Assembly (NCBI GenBank): GCA_030549175.1
Contig: JAUKUA010000002.1
Span: 2,976,001-3,040,000, forward strand
Source of the DNA: Lasiosphaeris hirsuta
Taxonomy: Eukaryota; Ascomycota; Sordariomycetes; Sordariales; Lasiosphaeriaceae
Length of the DNA: 64,000 bases
Direction of reading: 5' to 3'
Part shown: piece after piece, positions 43,573 to 54,829 of the stretch
Layout: each line of letters begins with the position of its first letter
Position numbering within the stretch: position 1 is the first letter of the stretch
Position numbers and translations under genes: made by a program
Notes under the pieces: generated by a model
What the model was told of the DNA's origin: nothing
Database searches by the model: none
The model's input: only the letters and a program-made list of their open reading frames with translations

Positions 43573-43920
43573 GCTTTGGTTCAAAATAATAGCACATTCT
43601 TAGGTGTCGTGTGTTTACTTTATTTGAATGATACCTACCGGGACCTGACTAGGCTGGCGTGGGAAAAGCAACAGAATGTTGAAGGATCCTCGTTGGTCTT
43701 TGCGCGCCATTCTTTTTGGCTGCTGCTTCCAAATCGGTGCTTGAGCTACAGGAGGGAAGGTACGATCCAACCCTTGTGTTGGCGTGAGACTTCAAACCTC
43801 ATCGGCCCAGTGCTCGTTCTGGACATGGGAAAGGCCTTTTGAAACGCCATACACGCCCCTTTTTATCCTGGGTGGTCTTGGACTTCCACGACTCAACTTC
43901 GTTCATCCCAAACCCCCATT
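43573..43920. other. Short intergenic region
   Basis: About 350 bases between the pectate lyase 3' end and the ankyrin gene start, both on the minus strand. It carries the ankyrin gene promoter. No other feature seen. Confidence 0.5.
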
Positions 43921-44723
43921 TCAGCACCCCGCCGTACTCACACCAGAAACAGCACACGCCGTGCCACTCGGCCCAGATCCAACCTTGGTCGGCTCCTTCC
44001 CATCGCTATTTCCATTGTACAGCCAACACACGGCACTTCCCAAAACACACGAATCACTGATGACCGTCGAATCTCCCAGATTGGCATTGACCCCCGCCAC
44101 GACTGACGCCTTCTCGACCCGCACATTGACAAAGCTCGAGCTGCGCGCGTGCTGCGTCTTGCAGTTGCCGCATGACCGATAAACCTTACCGACGTTGCTC
44201 GCAAAGAAGTTCTTGACCGCCATCGCTCCCCCGCCGTTGTGCTGGAGCACCTTGTCCGACGCATTCCTCGCCCCGCCGCCGTTGACATACGACGTCCCCG
44301 ACGCCTGCAGAAAGGTGGCCGCGTCCTCGCACACATCGGTCCACCAGCTCCCGAGTGTCAGCCAGGAAATGGGCAATAAAGGGGGGGGGAGGGGTAATAC
44401 ATGTTGTTCAGGGTGCAGCTGCCCTTGCAGTGGATGCCCTCGCCGTTGTTGGGGCCGAGGATGACGTTGCTCAGAGTCGCGCCGTCCTCGAGGATGAAGA
44501 GGGCGTCTTGATCGCCGCCTTCGGCCTGGTCGTGGCAGGTCGACGGGCTGCGGTCCCACTGCAGCATCTCCCCATCAAAGCTAGCGCTCTTGGTAACGGT
44601 CTGCGCGGCGGCGAGGTTGGTCGTAGTCGAGGCGGTCGGGAAGGTGGTCTGCAGGTTGGTGTTTGTTGTGGCGGCTGCGGCGAGGGCCGCCGTGGCGAGG
44701 AGGGTGGTGGTTCTGAAAAACAT
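43921..44723 (-). CDS. PL3 pectate lyase, secreted
   Basis: Two exons, 44401-44723 and 43921-44347, with a 53-nt intron (GTATTA...GGGAG, CTGAC branch site), giving 249 aa. Residues 1-18 are a signal peptide. Splicing rebuilds SCTLNNI|WWTDVCEDAATF, a hallmark of the family-3 polysaccharide lyase beta-helix; other family motifs are DGEMLQWDRSPSTCHDQAEG, LEDGATLSNVILGPNNGEGIHC and YRSCGNCKTQHARS. The enzyme cleaves de-esterified pectate by Ca2+-dependent beta-elimination outside the cell. Length is standard for PL3. A TATATA sequence at 44802-44807 lies ~80 bases upstream and is a likely TATA box. Assignment is secure. Confidence 0.92.
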
Positions 44724-46898
44724 TGTCCAGTGTCACAGAAGAGCTGATGTGGGAAGATTGAAATAAGTTCTGATGCAACAGGTAGTTTTTTTTTTGGCCG
44801 CTATATAGCATTCTGCTATTATACGGCCAGGTAATGCCGTCGCGAAATAGGTATTGGCCCCGGTATCCACCAATTTCGCCCCTCTTAGTTTCATAGCCCT
44901 CTATCCACTTCCATGGGAGCTTAACAATCCCCACCCGGGCTTATTCAACAAGCGGGAGTATCTGTGCTCGATCTCCCCAGACGACAACCATGAGTTGCAT
45001 TGAGTCCAGTGCATCTCTTGAAGGTCTCCACGAGCTCACGACACTGTCCTACCTTGAAACCCACAAATCAGCAGTTCTTGCGACTGGTGCTAAAGTTATG
45101 CCGCCAGTTGATATATGTCCCTTACTACTTCTTTGGAACACAGCGCGCGACATTGCGTGGTGGTGCGGCCCCCTTCTGAGCGTTCCCCGGCTTTCATCTT
45201 AGCGATGTTCCGTCCCCAGGTCGAAATTCCCGTTTGCTTGGCGCTGGATTCACCTGGGGTTGGTGGAATTTTTCCAGGAACGGGGTTTTCCTAGCCCCTA
45301 AAAGATGAAACAAAAGACAGGCCTAGGAGCCCGTTAGGTTAATGTCCTTAGCTCTGGGGTTGGCGAGCATGTGATGTGGCATCGGGCACAGGCCAAGCTC
45401 AATCGAGGGTTGCTCGCGAATTCGGAGAAGAGAAGTCTGTGATACCAACTACCTTGGTACTCTCTTGTATTCGGCCGTCGCTTGTGCCTTGGGGGCCGTT
45501 CTTGCATCCGATGCAAGAGTCTGCAGTTATGGTCGTACCATACTGTGTCTGTTAGCCGCACTGAACAGGGGTCTTTATGACCCGGAGTATTAGGTATCAC
45601 GCAGTTAGTGACAGCTCCATCAACACCCGCGGTTTCTTCTTTTTCAGTCTCGCAAACCACCTCGTACGGCTTCAATGTTGGTAAACGAGACTACAAATTA
45701 CCCTCGACCCCGATTCCCATCCTGTAGCGAGCGACACGGACTACCTCGACCAACCGGAAAACGACCTAGGCTTCGGCATTGGGATCTGTGACGAAGAGAC
45801 GGGCGAATGCGCGCCACGGATTAGCCAAATAGGCAATATCTAGCGCACCAACATCACGGGCTTCTGGTATATAACGGTTTGGATAGTTCTGTAGATCTTG
45901 GTAAGGGCTTGATGAATGGGCTCGCGCCGGTGTCAGGCCATTCGCCTGAAAATAACTCGTCTTTTTTGTAGTGGAGGTGGTATATATGCCCCCGGCGATT
46001 GACAAATGTCTCACCCTCTCTCCCCCCCCCCCGTCCCCTCAGCCGAAGCACCTCTCCCTATCAACTGGCAGCAAGGATATGTAGGGATGCGAGTTACAAC
46101 TGCCTACGCGACTACCTCTAGGCAGTAATAGTTGCGCCTCCCTCGCTAGAGGTCGGGATTACTGATCAAGCCCATTGATGGGGAAGGTCAGTTTGTGTTG
46201 ATGATAAATCGGGAATGCATTGTCCAATCTGTATCCGACCTAAGAAAGCGGAGGCGGAGGATGTACTGATCAAGATCAGCAACTAATTCATCATCACCTC
46301 CGTGTCTTAGTGGCAGCCAAGAAAATCCAAGACCCTCGATTGTGTCATTTTACTCTTGTAGCCCGTTGACTAGTGGCTCCCTTGACCGCGTTTGCTAACA
46401 GACCGCTGAAAAAGATTACTGATCTCGCCCTTTTATGCATATTTTCGATTGTTTTCCTATTATTGGAGAAGCCAAGACCTAGTGCAGGCAATTATCGAAA
46501 GGGGATTAACCTAGGGCATCATGGTCAACACGAAGGATACGACCGTCTTGATGACGATGTACTGCAAGGTACCTAGGTAACAAGTGAGATAACCATGATA
46601 ATCCCCGGGTAAAATACGCACCTGGTACTTCACAAAGGTGACATCCACATCCATATGTACACCTTTTGATTTCGTGGTGTACCCGTGATAATGGAGGGTT
46701 GGTGAACAAGCCAGCGGCAAGCTGTCCGATCGCTCGCAACATCTGCCGCCTCCAGTATTTATTACCATCCGGTCTCCCAAGATTCTCTCCTCGATCCTCA
46801 GACATCCGCCCAAGCCTCCAAACGATCCATACACTAGTCGTCGTTCTCCGTACCCTCAAACAACTTCTATCCACTTGAAACCCTCAACAATACAAGTC
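44724..46898. other. Gene-poor region with unrecognised minus-strand frames
   Basis: About 2.2 kb, probably holding the promoters of the PL3 gene (minus strand) and the NmrA-like gene (plus strand). Between about 45334 and 46051 on the minus strand there are protein-like open frames, described separately. No RNA gene is seen. Confidence 0.45.
45698..46014 (-). pseudogene. Unrecognised broken open frame
   Basis: A minus-strand frame ending in ...GALDIAYLANPWRAFARLFV and a few more residues stops at TAG (about 45766-45768), yet stays open in the same frame for a further ~22 codons (VVFRLVEVVRVARYRMG). The stop could be a CAG-to-TAG change in an older gene. A further Cys-containing frame lies at 45334-45675. 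I do not recognise a family, and there is no clear start or splice pattern. It may be a relic gene or chance. Confidence 0.25.
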
Positions 46899-48026
46899 AT
46901 GGCAAAAAGCACCATCTTCATAATCGGCGGCACCGGAGCCCAGGGCATTCCTGTGGTCCAAGGCCTCGTCGCCGATGGCAAATACGCCGTCCGCGTGCTG
47001 ACGCGCGATCCGACCTCCCGGCGCGCGAAGCATCTCGTCGACCTCGGCCCCGATGTGCAGCTCGTCGCAGGCACATTCACGTCTGAAGCGGACCTGCGAG
47101 CGGGCTTCGCGGGGTGCTGGGGCGCCTTCGTCAACATTGACGGCTTCGCGACGGGCGAAGCAGCCGAGACGTTCTGGACGATCCGCTGCTTCGAGATCGC
47201 CATCGAGAGCGGCGTCAAGTTCTACATCCACGGCAGCCTGGACTACCATACCAAGCTGAGCGGGTATGACCCCCTATTCCGCTCCGGCCATCCCGACGCC
47301 AAGGGCCGCATGGCCGAGTGGATCTTCTCGCAGGCGGCGTCGAACAGGGGCAAGGCAGGGCTGGACATGAAGGCGGCCGCCTTCACGACGGGGCCGTACA
47401 TGGAGATGGCGCTGTCGCCGCACACGCCCATGCAGCCGACCATCGAGAAGGACGAGGCGGGCGACGATGTCGTGACCTGGCGGCTGCCCCTGACCGAGAA
47501 CGGGGGCGTGCCGCACGTCGCGCTCGACGACTGCGCCCACTACGTCCGCTGGATGTTCGACCACCCCGACCGCGCCGACGGCCTGGACCTGGCCGTCTCC
47601 ATGGCCCACCTGCACTACACTGATGTGGCGAGCGCCTTCGCCAAGGTCACGGGCCGCAAGGCGCGCTTCGTCGAGGTCGACCTGGAAACGTACTTTGCTA
47701 GCGGTCCGTGGCGCTCTATCGCTGACCACCCTACCGGTTATACGGTCGACCCGGGAAACCCGACGGCCATGACCCTCCGGGACAACTTTGCGGGTTGGTG
47801 GAGATCGTGGAATGCGTCGGGGTCGAACAAGGGACTGATCCGCAGGGATTATGCTTTGCTTGATGAGATCCACCCGGGGCGGATTCGGACGGCCGAGGAG
47901 TTCTTTCGGAGGGAGGACGAGAAGGCGAGGGAAGGTGGGAAGGGGTCGCTGTGGGATTTCGTTGTCAGCCAGACGCCGATTCTCAAGATTCACGAGGATG
48001 GGGTCATGCGGATGCAGACCCAGTAA
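46899..48026 (+). CDS. NmrA-like NAD(P)-binding protein
   Basis: Intronless, 375 aa from ATG 46899 (MAKSTIFIIGGTGAQG). The GGTGAQGIP motif at residues ~9-17 is the Rossmann dinucleotide-binding loop of atypical short-chain dehydrogenases; VRVLTRDP (~32) is the following strand that selects the cofactor. GFATGEAAETFWTIRCFEIA and KFYIHGSLDYHTKLSGYDP fit the NmrA-like/isoflavone-reductase-like group. Members include redox-sensing regulators (NmrA) and small-molecule reductases; the usual YxxxK catalytic pair is not evident. It is probably cytosolic. Exact role is unknown. Confidence 0.82.
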   Translation: MAKSTIFIIGGTGAQGIPVVQGLVADGKYAVRVLTRDPTSRRAKHLVDLGPDVQLVAGTFTSEADLRAGFAGCWGAFVNIDGFATGEAAETFWTIRCFEIAIESGVKFYIHGSLDYHTKLSGYDPLFRSGHPDAKGRMAEWIFSQAASNRGKAGLDMKAAAFTTGPYMEMALSPHTPMQPTIEKDEAGDDVVTWRLPLTENGGVPHVALDDCAHYVRWMFDHPDRADGLDLAVSMAHLHYTDVASAFAKVTGRKARFVEVDLETYFASGPWRSIADHPTGYTVDPGNPTAMTLRDNFAGWWRSWNASGSNKGLIRRDYALLDEIHPGRIRTAEEFFRREDEKAREGGKGSLWDFVVSQTPILKIHEDGVMRMQTQ

Positions 48027-48302
48027 GTTAATTGACGCGCGTGATCTGACGATTCGATTACCATCGAAGGTTCGAAATGAATGCTAGAAATAGTTGGCCG
48101 CATAGCGCGACGCTTTAGTTTGTCAAATGGGAGAGGTAGTTGAAATAACAAAACTTGTGGTCGCTGTCGCTGTCGCGAAAAAGAAAAAAAAAGGGAAGGG
48201 ATAAAAATTGGATGGGGTACAAGTTGACGTCCGCTCCTTCCTCTGAATGTGCAGTTGAGGCAAAATCCGGAAACGGGAAACATGGCTGCCGAAAACATTT
48301 CC

Positions 48303-48772
48303 TCAGTCCACACTTGGCTCCATAAATAACGTCCGCAACCCTTTCTGCCCTATTCTCCAGATACTATAACTGTCCGGCTTCAGCGTCCCGTCCAACTCAC
48401 ACGCAGCTCCATTCTCACCACCCTCCATGCCCGCATCCAACATCCACCCTATCCTCGCAAGGAATATCACCACGGCACCCCTCTCCAGCCACCGCTCCCA
48501 TGGCCTGTAGACACTGATCATGAGCTCGTCCCAGTCGAGCAGGGTACCCGCGAAGCGCGCGCAGGAGCGCAGGAGCGGCCGCTCGAGATGGTAGCTATGA
48601 CAATTAGCGCAGGCCTCGCTGCGGCACCACAGCACGCCGTGGTTGTCGACGTCCCGGCGCAGCCCGTACGACTCCGTGGATGCTCGTCGGGTCGAGCAGT
48701 TTTCATAATCTTGACGAGGATCTCCTCGGGCAGCTGGCACAGGTGAAGTGTCATTTTGGCGTCGGCAGACAT
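48303..48772 (-). pseudogene. F-box protein, broken by frameshifts
   Basis: The start MSADAKMTLHLCQLPEEILVKIM matches the opening helix of an F-box domain. After ATGAAAA the F-box continuation (LLDPTSIHG) is found one frame over, and the downstream protein-like sequence (YGLRRDVDNHGVLWCRSE, LLDWDELMISVYRPWERW) lies in the third frame to a stop at 48303. At least two frameshifts therefore occur within ~70 bases, one of them at an A4 run (about 48707-48710). The family acts as a substrate adaptor of SCF ubiquitin ligases or as related degenerate F-box proteins. Two breaks close together make true decay more likely than sequencing error. Confidence 0.65.
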
Positions 48773-50176
48773 TGATGCAACTTTGAGACGTGATGTTTGG
48801 AGTCTGTTGTCGTGGGTGTGGAGTGAGGAGTCAGTGCCTGGCCGGAGTCTAGAGTCTGCTCGAGAGGAAGGGCATATCTGTTTATATAGGCAATGAAAAA
48901 CTCGAACATGATTTTGCCTTTCCGATTCGCTGAAAAGTTTCAACTCTCCATGGGCAACGCAAACGTTGCTTCCTATGCTTACCTTATACTCCCCGAGGTC
49001 CAAAGTCAAGTTTAATAACCCCTGGAATTTTTACTTCAGCCCCTTTGGAATCATGGCAAGTTGCGACAAGCATCTACCTCTATACTTGGATTTACTTTTC
49101 GGCCATGTGTAAGACGGAACCATCTTTGGGCTATAGGATACTCTCCAGTTTTTCAAATGTCAACGCATGATGCCGCCCAAAACCGTCTGTGAGAGGGAGG
49201 ATGAGACCACCGTGGATCAAGGGGCGCGGCGGTGCCCGAGGGCTGGGCGGCATTTGGCAGACCAAGTCTGCAAATATAAAAACCATCCAAGGATGGCAAA
49301 AGCCATAGGGCGGCTTCGGGTGGCAATCATATTGCCAAGTTGCTTCGGGCCTCGGCGGAGCGCAACGGGTCGGTGTCTTTGAGAAATATGGGCTCGGTGT
49401 TTTGGTGCGAGAGAATGGTGATTGCAGAAATCTCACCGAGGAAGAGGACCGTTTTCTCAGACTTCAGGCTAGCATTGCGAAGATGGCTGACAGTCCGGCT
49501 GCGCTCACGTCTTCACGCCACGAGTCGCCCATCTACCTTGCGCTAGACCCAAGACGGCCATACGTTTTTTCGTCTTAAGCTTATGAGTCCAACAATTCTT
49601 AGTTCCAAGGGTTCAAAACTGTAAAGGAGCAGAAGGACTTGTTGGGCAGGAATACGTCAAGATAATTCGGCATATTCGCAAGGAGACTTTGATACGCGCT
49701 GAAGATACCGCAAAGCTACCTTGGAACAGAATAAAGCAGCCCCACCACAGTCCGGGGATACGATTGCATTTTCCTCTGAAGATAAAGCGTAGGTTGGCGC
49801 CTAGGATCTTCTTCGTCTTGTAATCGTTGCCCGGGCTATCCCATAAAAGGGTCTGGCCTGCAGCTGTGAAGATATCTACAGGCATATCACGGCGATGATC
49901 AACCGTTCGAGGGAACCCTACTTCGAGGATCAGTATTGCGATGACGTGAAGTACGGGGTGATAGGCTTGGTACTAGGTAGCATCCAACTCACGATAGAGT
50001 CATCCCGCTCTCGGCCGAGGGGGGGGGGGTCCCTCGCCAAGCGGCTGAGAGAGCAAAGAAGTGGGCCCGGAAAGATAAAAAACCAAAAATTTCGCGCGTC
50101 TCACCGCAACTTTTCTTATCTGGCGTCCCGACTCTCACTTGCGCCCGACCTCACCCAGCAATCGCGTCACGATAAG
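48773..50176. other. Intergenic region
   Basis: About 1.4 kb. No recognisable gene; an open frame at 49613-49885 (minus) has no domain and no support. The 3' part carries the leader of the methyltransferase gene, including a G run near 50021-50030. The methyltransferase frame is open upstream to an ATG at 49895, but that segment looks untranslated. Confidence 0.45.
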
Positions 50177-51448
50177 ATGGGGGGACCAGCAGCGGGTCGG
50201 CCGCTGCCTCCGACGAGCTGCCTGCCCCCTCCGCGCCAGCTGGACAATCTCTCGGAAGCGCAGATCTCCTGCGCGCTCGACGATCTCTTTACCATCTACC
50301 ATCCTGTAGCGGTGCCCAAATCTGCCCTGCACGCGGCCTGCACGCCGTACAACTTGAAGCCGTCGACGCGGTTCGCGCCGCTGACCGACTCGGGCTACAA
50401 CTCGGGTTACACATCGGAAAATGACGACGACGACGACGACGACGACGACGCGGGAAGTGACGAGTCAAAACGTCTCCAGCTGCTGCGCGCCGACGAGTTC
50501 GAACGCACCTTTGCGACGCGCTGGCTCGAGAAGCTGGTAGCCCGGGCCGCCGAGGACGCCCACGACCCGCTGGCATGCTTCTCATCAGACGAGGCGCGCC
50601 AGGCGACAGCCGAAAGGGCGTCAGACCTCCTGACGGTCCTCCTCAACCCCAGCCGCGACGCTGCCGAGGACGACGACGACGACGATGACGACGACGCGCC
50701 GGACGACGCCAGCTTCTGCCGCGAGTTCACCTTTGGGCGGGACATTAGCATCCGGCTCAACGACGGCCTCGCCGGCCGCCGCGCCGACGACCACACTGAC
50801 GTCGGGCTCGAGACGTGGGGCGCGTCCATCATTCTCTGCAGGATGCTGTGCGACGCGCCCGCGCGCTTCGGGCTGCCCACAGCCGGCCTCGGTGGCAGTG
50901 CGCCGCGCATCGTCGAGCTCGGCGCCGGCACCGGGCTCGTCAGTCTGACGCTGGCGCAGCTCCTCCCCGGCCTCGGGCTCGCGCGCGCCGCGCTGGTCGC
51001 AACAGATTACCACTCGGCCGTGATTGCGAACCTGCGCGGCAACATCGCCATCAACTCTAGTGCTGTGGGAAGTGCGGTCTGTCCCGTGCAGGCGTGTGTG
51101 TTGGACTGGGGGGTGGAGGAGATGGATCCGGCTTGGCCTCTGGGTGGGGAGCGCGCGGATGTGCTCTTTGCTACGGATGTTATTTACGCCCATGAGCATG
51201 CCGAGATGCTCGGCGCCTGCGCGTCGCGGCTGCTGGCGCCGGACGGCGTCTTTTGGCTTCTTCAGACGGTGCGGCAGAATGGCCGGTTTGGGGGAGTGGT
51301 TGGTACGGTTGAGGGCGTCTTTGGCAAAGGGGGCTCGACCGGAAGGATCTTGAGGATTCTCGAGAGTCAGAGGGTGGAGAAGCCTGATAGGGTTGGACGT
51401 GGAGACGAGGCGCTGTATAGACTTTTCAAGATTGGCTGGTCGGGTTAG
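50177..51448 (+). CDS. Family-16 (FAM86/Efm2-type) protein methyltransferase
   Basis: Intronless. I choose the ATG at 50177 (423 aa, MGGPAAGRPLPP); an in-frame ATG at 49895 would add a basic leader without character. Motifs: GLETWGASIILCRML (~212) is the family entry helix; RIVELGAGTGLVSLTLA (~243) is SAM motif I; ALVATDYHSAVIANLRGNIA (~275) is motif II; ADVLFATDVIYAHEHAEML (~325) is the catalytic-side loop. Related fungal enzymes (Efm2, Efm3, Rkm5) methylate lysines of elongation factors or ribosomal proteins, so a cytosolic protein-lysine methyltransferase is likely; which substrate is unknown. Two aspartate runs encoded by GAC repeats (about 50421-50450 and 50665-50698) interrupt the N-terminal half. 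Confidence 0.8.
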   Translation: MGGPAAGRPLPPTSCLPPPRQLDNLSEAQISCALDDLFTIYHPVAVPKSALHAACTPYNLKPSTRFAPLTDSGYNSGYTSENDDDDDDDDDAGSDESKRLQLLRADEFERTFATRWLEKLVARAAEDAHDPLACFSSDEARQATAERASDLLTVLLNPSRDAAEDDDDDDDDDAPDDASFCREFTFGRDISIRLNDGLAGRRADDHTDVGLETWGASIILCRMLCDAPARFGLPTAGLGGSAPRIVELGAGTGLVSLTLAQLLPGLGLARAALVATDYHSAVIANLRGNIAINSSAVGSAVCPVQACVLDWGVEEMDPAWPLGGERADVLFATDVIYAHEHAEMLGACASRLLAPDGVFWLLQTVRQNGRFGGVVGTVEGVFGKGGSTGRILRILESQRVEKPDRVGRGDEALYRLFKIGWSG

Positions 51449-51458
51449 ACGCTAGACT

Positions 51459-51530
51459 AGAGGGCGGGATAGAGGGCGGGATAGAGGGCGGGATAGAGGG
51501 CGGGATAGAGGGCGGGATAGAGGGTGGGAT
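51459..51530 (+). repeat. 12-bp tandem repeat, six copies
   Basis: Six head-to-tail copies of AGAGGGCGGGAT beginning 11 bases after the methyltransferase stop codon; the sixth has one change (GGGTGGGAT). It lies in the likely 3' UTR. Confidence 0.9.
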
Positions 51531-52622
51531 ACAGCATAGAGGATGGACTCCAGAGGCATGATGAACGATAGATGACTAACGCGAGCAACTTGGATACTTA
51601 CCTAAGGTAGTCCGATATGTTGGTGCACAGACCCAGCGGTTGAACCCGAGCGAGTGGAAGCCCGTAATCCGTAAGCTTCAGGCAAAGATCGTCTGATTGC
51701 AAGTTATCACCAGGACTCCTGCATCTTGCCGCCGACACATGTCAGTACTCACGGTGCCATTATTTCCAATAATTGGCAAAAAGCTTATGCACAACACAGC
51801 CAACAGGGTCTCATCCCCTATTATTAACAGCTTTACGACCGGGCACAGCACTTAGAGGCCTACGGCATTGGCAGGCCATCCCTGTCCTTCGCGTCGCATC
51901 ACTATCCCAGGGGACTTGGGCCGCGTTTCACTGCATTGAAGCTGGAATTGGTTTGGGGGCGAGAAAAGCTGGAAGCGGGTGGGATCCCCCCCAATGGTTG
52001 GCCCATGATGCGACTTTGGCCGGAAAGACACCCGGTTTTGGGGCATAGTAGTAGTCGACTCGGTGAGTGCAACTATGGGCTCCCAGGGCTCCCATGGGCT
52101 CGCCATGCGGCTACCTTGCCACTCAGCCGGGTATAGCCTGTCAGTCGCGTGCGAGGAGAGCTGCCGGTCAACTTCTTAGCCTGGGCCCCGGCCAGCGGAA
52201 TGCAGCGCCCGGACAGCCGACTCCTACGTCGAATCGCGGCGCTGCACTTTGCCCCGGCAAGCGTGGAGTTGGTGAAGTCGCATAGGCTCGTCGTACGAGC
52301 ACCGCGTGCTTCTCCCTCTCCCCCCCCCCCCCCCCGGCTTCCACGCGGTTTCCCGTCCACATCACCCACAGATTGGCCTTGCCAAGAAGAGACAAGAGAT
52401 GTGGGCGGACAGTCCCGAGGTGGTATTATGGCTGTAAGACGACATTTTAATTTCCTAGCGACCCAGCAAGTGCGCCGGACCCGGTAGCCGCTCGTGCTAC
52501 CCCTCACTGCCGCTGCTCAAGTCGCCACTTATAAGAGGGCCGATCGTCGTCTGTTGTCTCGACGCGCCGACTACCCGGACAGCGTCCAACCGACCTCATT
52601 CCCTCGTTGCGACATCCTCACC
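51531..52622. other. Intergenic region upstream of oxidoreductase gene
   Basis: About 1.1 kb with a C run (52321-52336) and the oxidoreductase promoter. No gene supported. Confidence 0.5.
52529..52535 (+). promoter_or_regulatory. TATA-like box of oxidoreductase gene
   Basis: TTATAAG about 90 bases upstream of the ATG at 52623. Position fits a core promoter. Confidence 0.45.
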
Positions 52623-54655
52623 ATGTCTCCCAGCCTCTGGTCGAGCGCAGCCACAGTGGCCGTCCTGGCCCTGGCTGGTCTCCAGTTCCCCCCCGCGGCC
52701 GCCGGCGCATCCGTCGGGTCCGTGTCGCCGCCGCCGTCAGGCGCCTGTGCCGGCAAGTTCGCGTTCGAGAGCGCCGAGCTGACCGACGCCGCGCTGGCCG
52801 ACATTGGCGCGAAGGACTCGACGAACGCGCCGCTGCTCAGCTTCGGGGACGACATCTCGGACTCGGACTCGGACTCGGACTCGGCCGCCCGGCCGCCGAG
52901 CGGACCGGCGTGTAAGGTGTTCCCCGGCGACGCGGCGTGGCCGTCGACGCAGGCGTGGAACCTGTTCAACACGTCGCTCGGCGGCGCCCTCATCAAGACG
53001 GTGCCGCTTGCGGCGCCGTGCTATGACAACTGGCCGCAGGTGCGCAACGCGGCCCAGTGCCAGTACGTGACGGACCACTGGGCGGACCCGCACCTGCACG
53101 TCGGCGACCCGTCGTCGACGCAGTGGCCGCTCTTCGAGGGCCGCACGTGCCTGCCGACCGACGACCCGACGCAGAACTGCACCCTCGGCGGCTACGCGGC
53201 CTACTCGGTGGCCGTGACCAAGGTGTCGCAGATCCAGCTGGCGCTCAACTTTGCGCGCAACACCAACGTCCGCCTCGTCGTCAAGAACACGGGCCACGAC
53301 TTCGCCGACAAGTCCATCGGCGCCGGCGCCCTGTCCATCTGGACCCACAAGCTCAAGGACCTCAATTTCTTCTCCGACTACCGCTGCAAGGGGTACAAGG
53401 GCCCCGCCTTCCAGCTGGGCGCCGGCGTCGAGACCGAGGAGGTCTACCGCGCCGCCGAGCTGAGCGGCGTCACGGCCGTGGGTGGCGAGTGTCGTACCGT
53501 TGGCATCGCCGGTGGCTACATCGCCGGCGGCGGACACTCGCCCATGTCGACGCTTGTGGGCATGGGTGCCGATCAGGTATGTTTTTACTCGGTAACCCAA
53601 TCCTCACACGGAACACAACTAACCCCTCTCCCCAGGTCATCTCCCTCCAAGTCGTCCTGCCCAACGGCAAGTTGGTCACGGCCAGCGAGGACTCGTACCC
53701 GGACCTGTACTGGGCGCTGCGCGGCGGCGGCGGCAGCACCTACGGCGTGGTGACATCGGTGGTCGTCAAGGCGTACCCCAAGATCCCCGTCACCACCATG
53801 ACCTTCTCCTTCCTCACCGGGCCCAACGTGACCCTCGACACGTTCTGGGCGGGCGTGGGCGCCTACATGAGCCACTTTGACCGCTTCACATCGGCGGGCG
53901 CGTACGGCTACTTCCTAGTAGTAGGCATCGGGCCGGGGCAGTACCTGTTCAACTTCATGCCGTTCTGGGGCGGCAACATGACAGCCCCCCAACTCACGAC
54001 CCTCGTGGCGCCCTTCCTGGGCGACCTCGCCGGGCTCGGCATCGCCGTCACCCCCAACATCACCGAGTACTCGAGCTACTACCAGGCCTTCAACGGCAGC
54101 TTTGGGCCCGAGCAGGTGGGCGCGTCGGTCGGGCACGCCGGCAGCCGGCTGTTCCCGCGCGACAACTTCGCCGTGCCGGCCAAGCGCGCCGCCACGCTGG
54201 CCGCCGTGCGCTATGCCATCGAGGCCGGCGGCACGCTGGTCGGGTACAACATCCGGCCGGCTGCTAATGCGGCTGTCAACCAGGCTAATTCGGTGAATCC
54301 GGCCTGGCGCGACGCGACGGGTTTCTTCATCCTCGGCGGGCCGTCGTTGCCGGTCACGGCGACCGATGCCGAGATTGCTAATGCTGCCCACACCATGACT
54401 ACCGATTGGTTGAAGCGCTGGCGCGACGTGTCGCCTGGGTCTGGGGCCTACATGTCTGAAGGGGATATCAACGAGCCCGACTTTCAGCAGGCGTTTTACG
54501 GGTCGTATTATCCGCGACTGTATGCGCTGAAGAAGAAGTACGACCCCACTGGCTTGTTCTACGCCCCGACGGCCGTCGGGTCTGAGGATTGGTACATTAC
54601 CGGCCAGATCCCGTACTACCCGACGCAGAATGGGAAGCTTTGTAGGAAGCCTTGA
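52623..54655 (+). CDS. Secreted FAD-linked oxidoreductase, berberine-bridge type
   Basis: Two exons, 52623-53576 and 53636-54655, with a 59-nt intron (GTATGT...CCCCAG, CTAAC branch), giving 657 aa. Residues 1-28 are a signal peptide. The FAD_binding_4 domain carries NTGHDFADKSIGAG (His ~225) and VGGECRTVGIAGGYIAGGG (Cys ~290). These positions allow the double covalent FAD link of this family. The C-terminal BBE motif is visible as YYPRLYALKKKYDPTGLFY. A Ser-Asp repeat (~77-84) sits in an insertion near the N-terminus. Such enzymes oxidise alcohols, sugars or aromatic alkaloid-like compounds with O2; substrate is unknown. It is secreted, in line with the plant-cell-wall enzymes nearby. Family confidence is high. 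Confidence 0.88.
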
Positions 54656-54829
54656 GGGGTGGGTGGGTGTCGTCTTTACGCGTTGTCGTCCGGTTCTCGA
54701 TCCAAATCATGAAGAGCTTATTCTTTTGGCCGTTTAAATGGCACGATATAAATGAAGGCATGCCTAAATGAATTCTCATGATAGTTATGCCTATCACATT
54801 CATCACCGTCTCCCGAATTCTGAACCCAA

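Noticed and set aside
49895..50176. 94-codon N-terminal extension of the methyltransferase
   Set aside because: Open by chance in the leader; no domain, and the ATG at 50177 gives a normal start.
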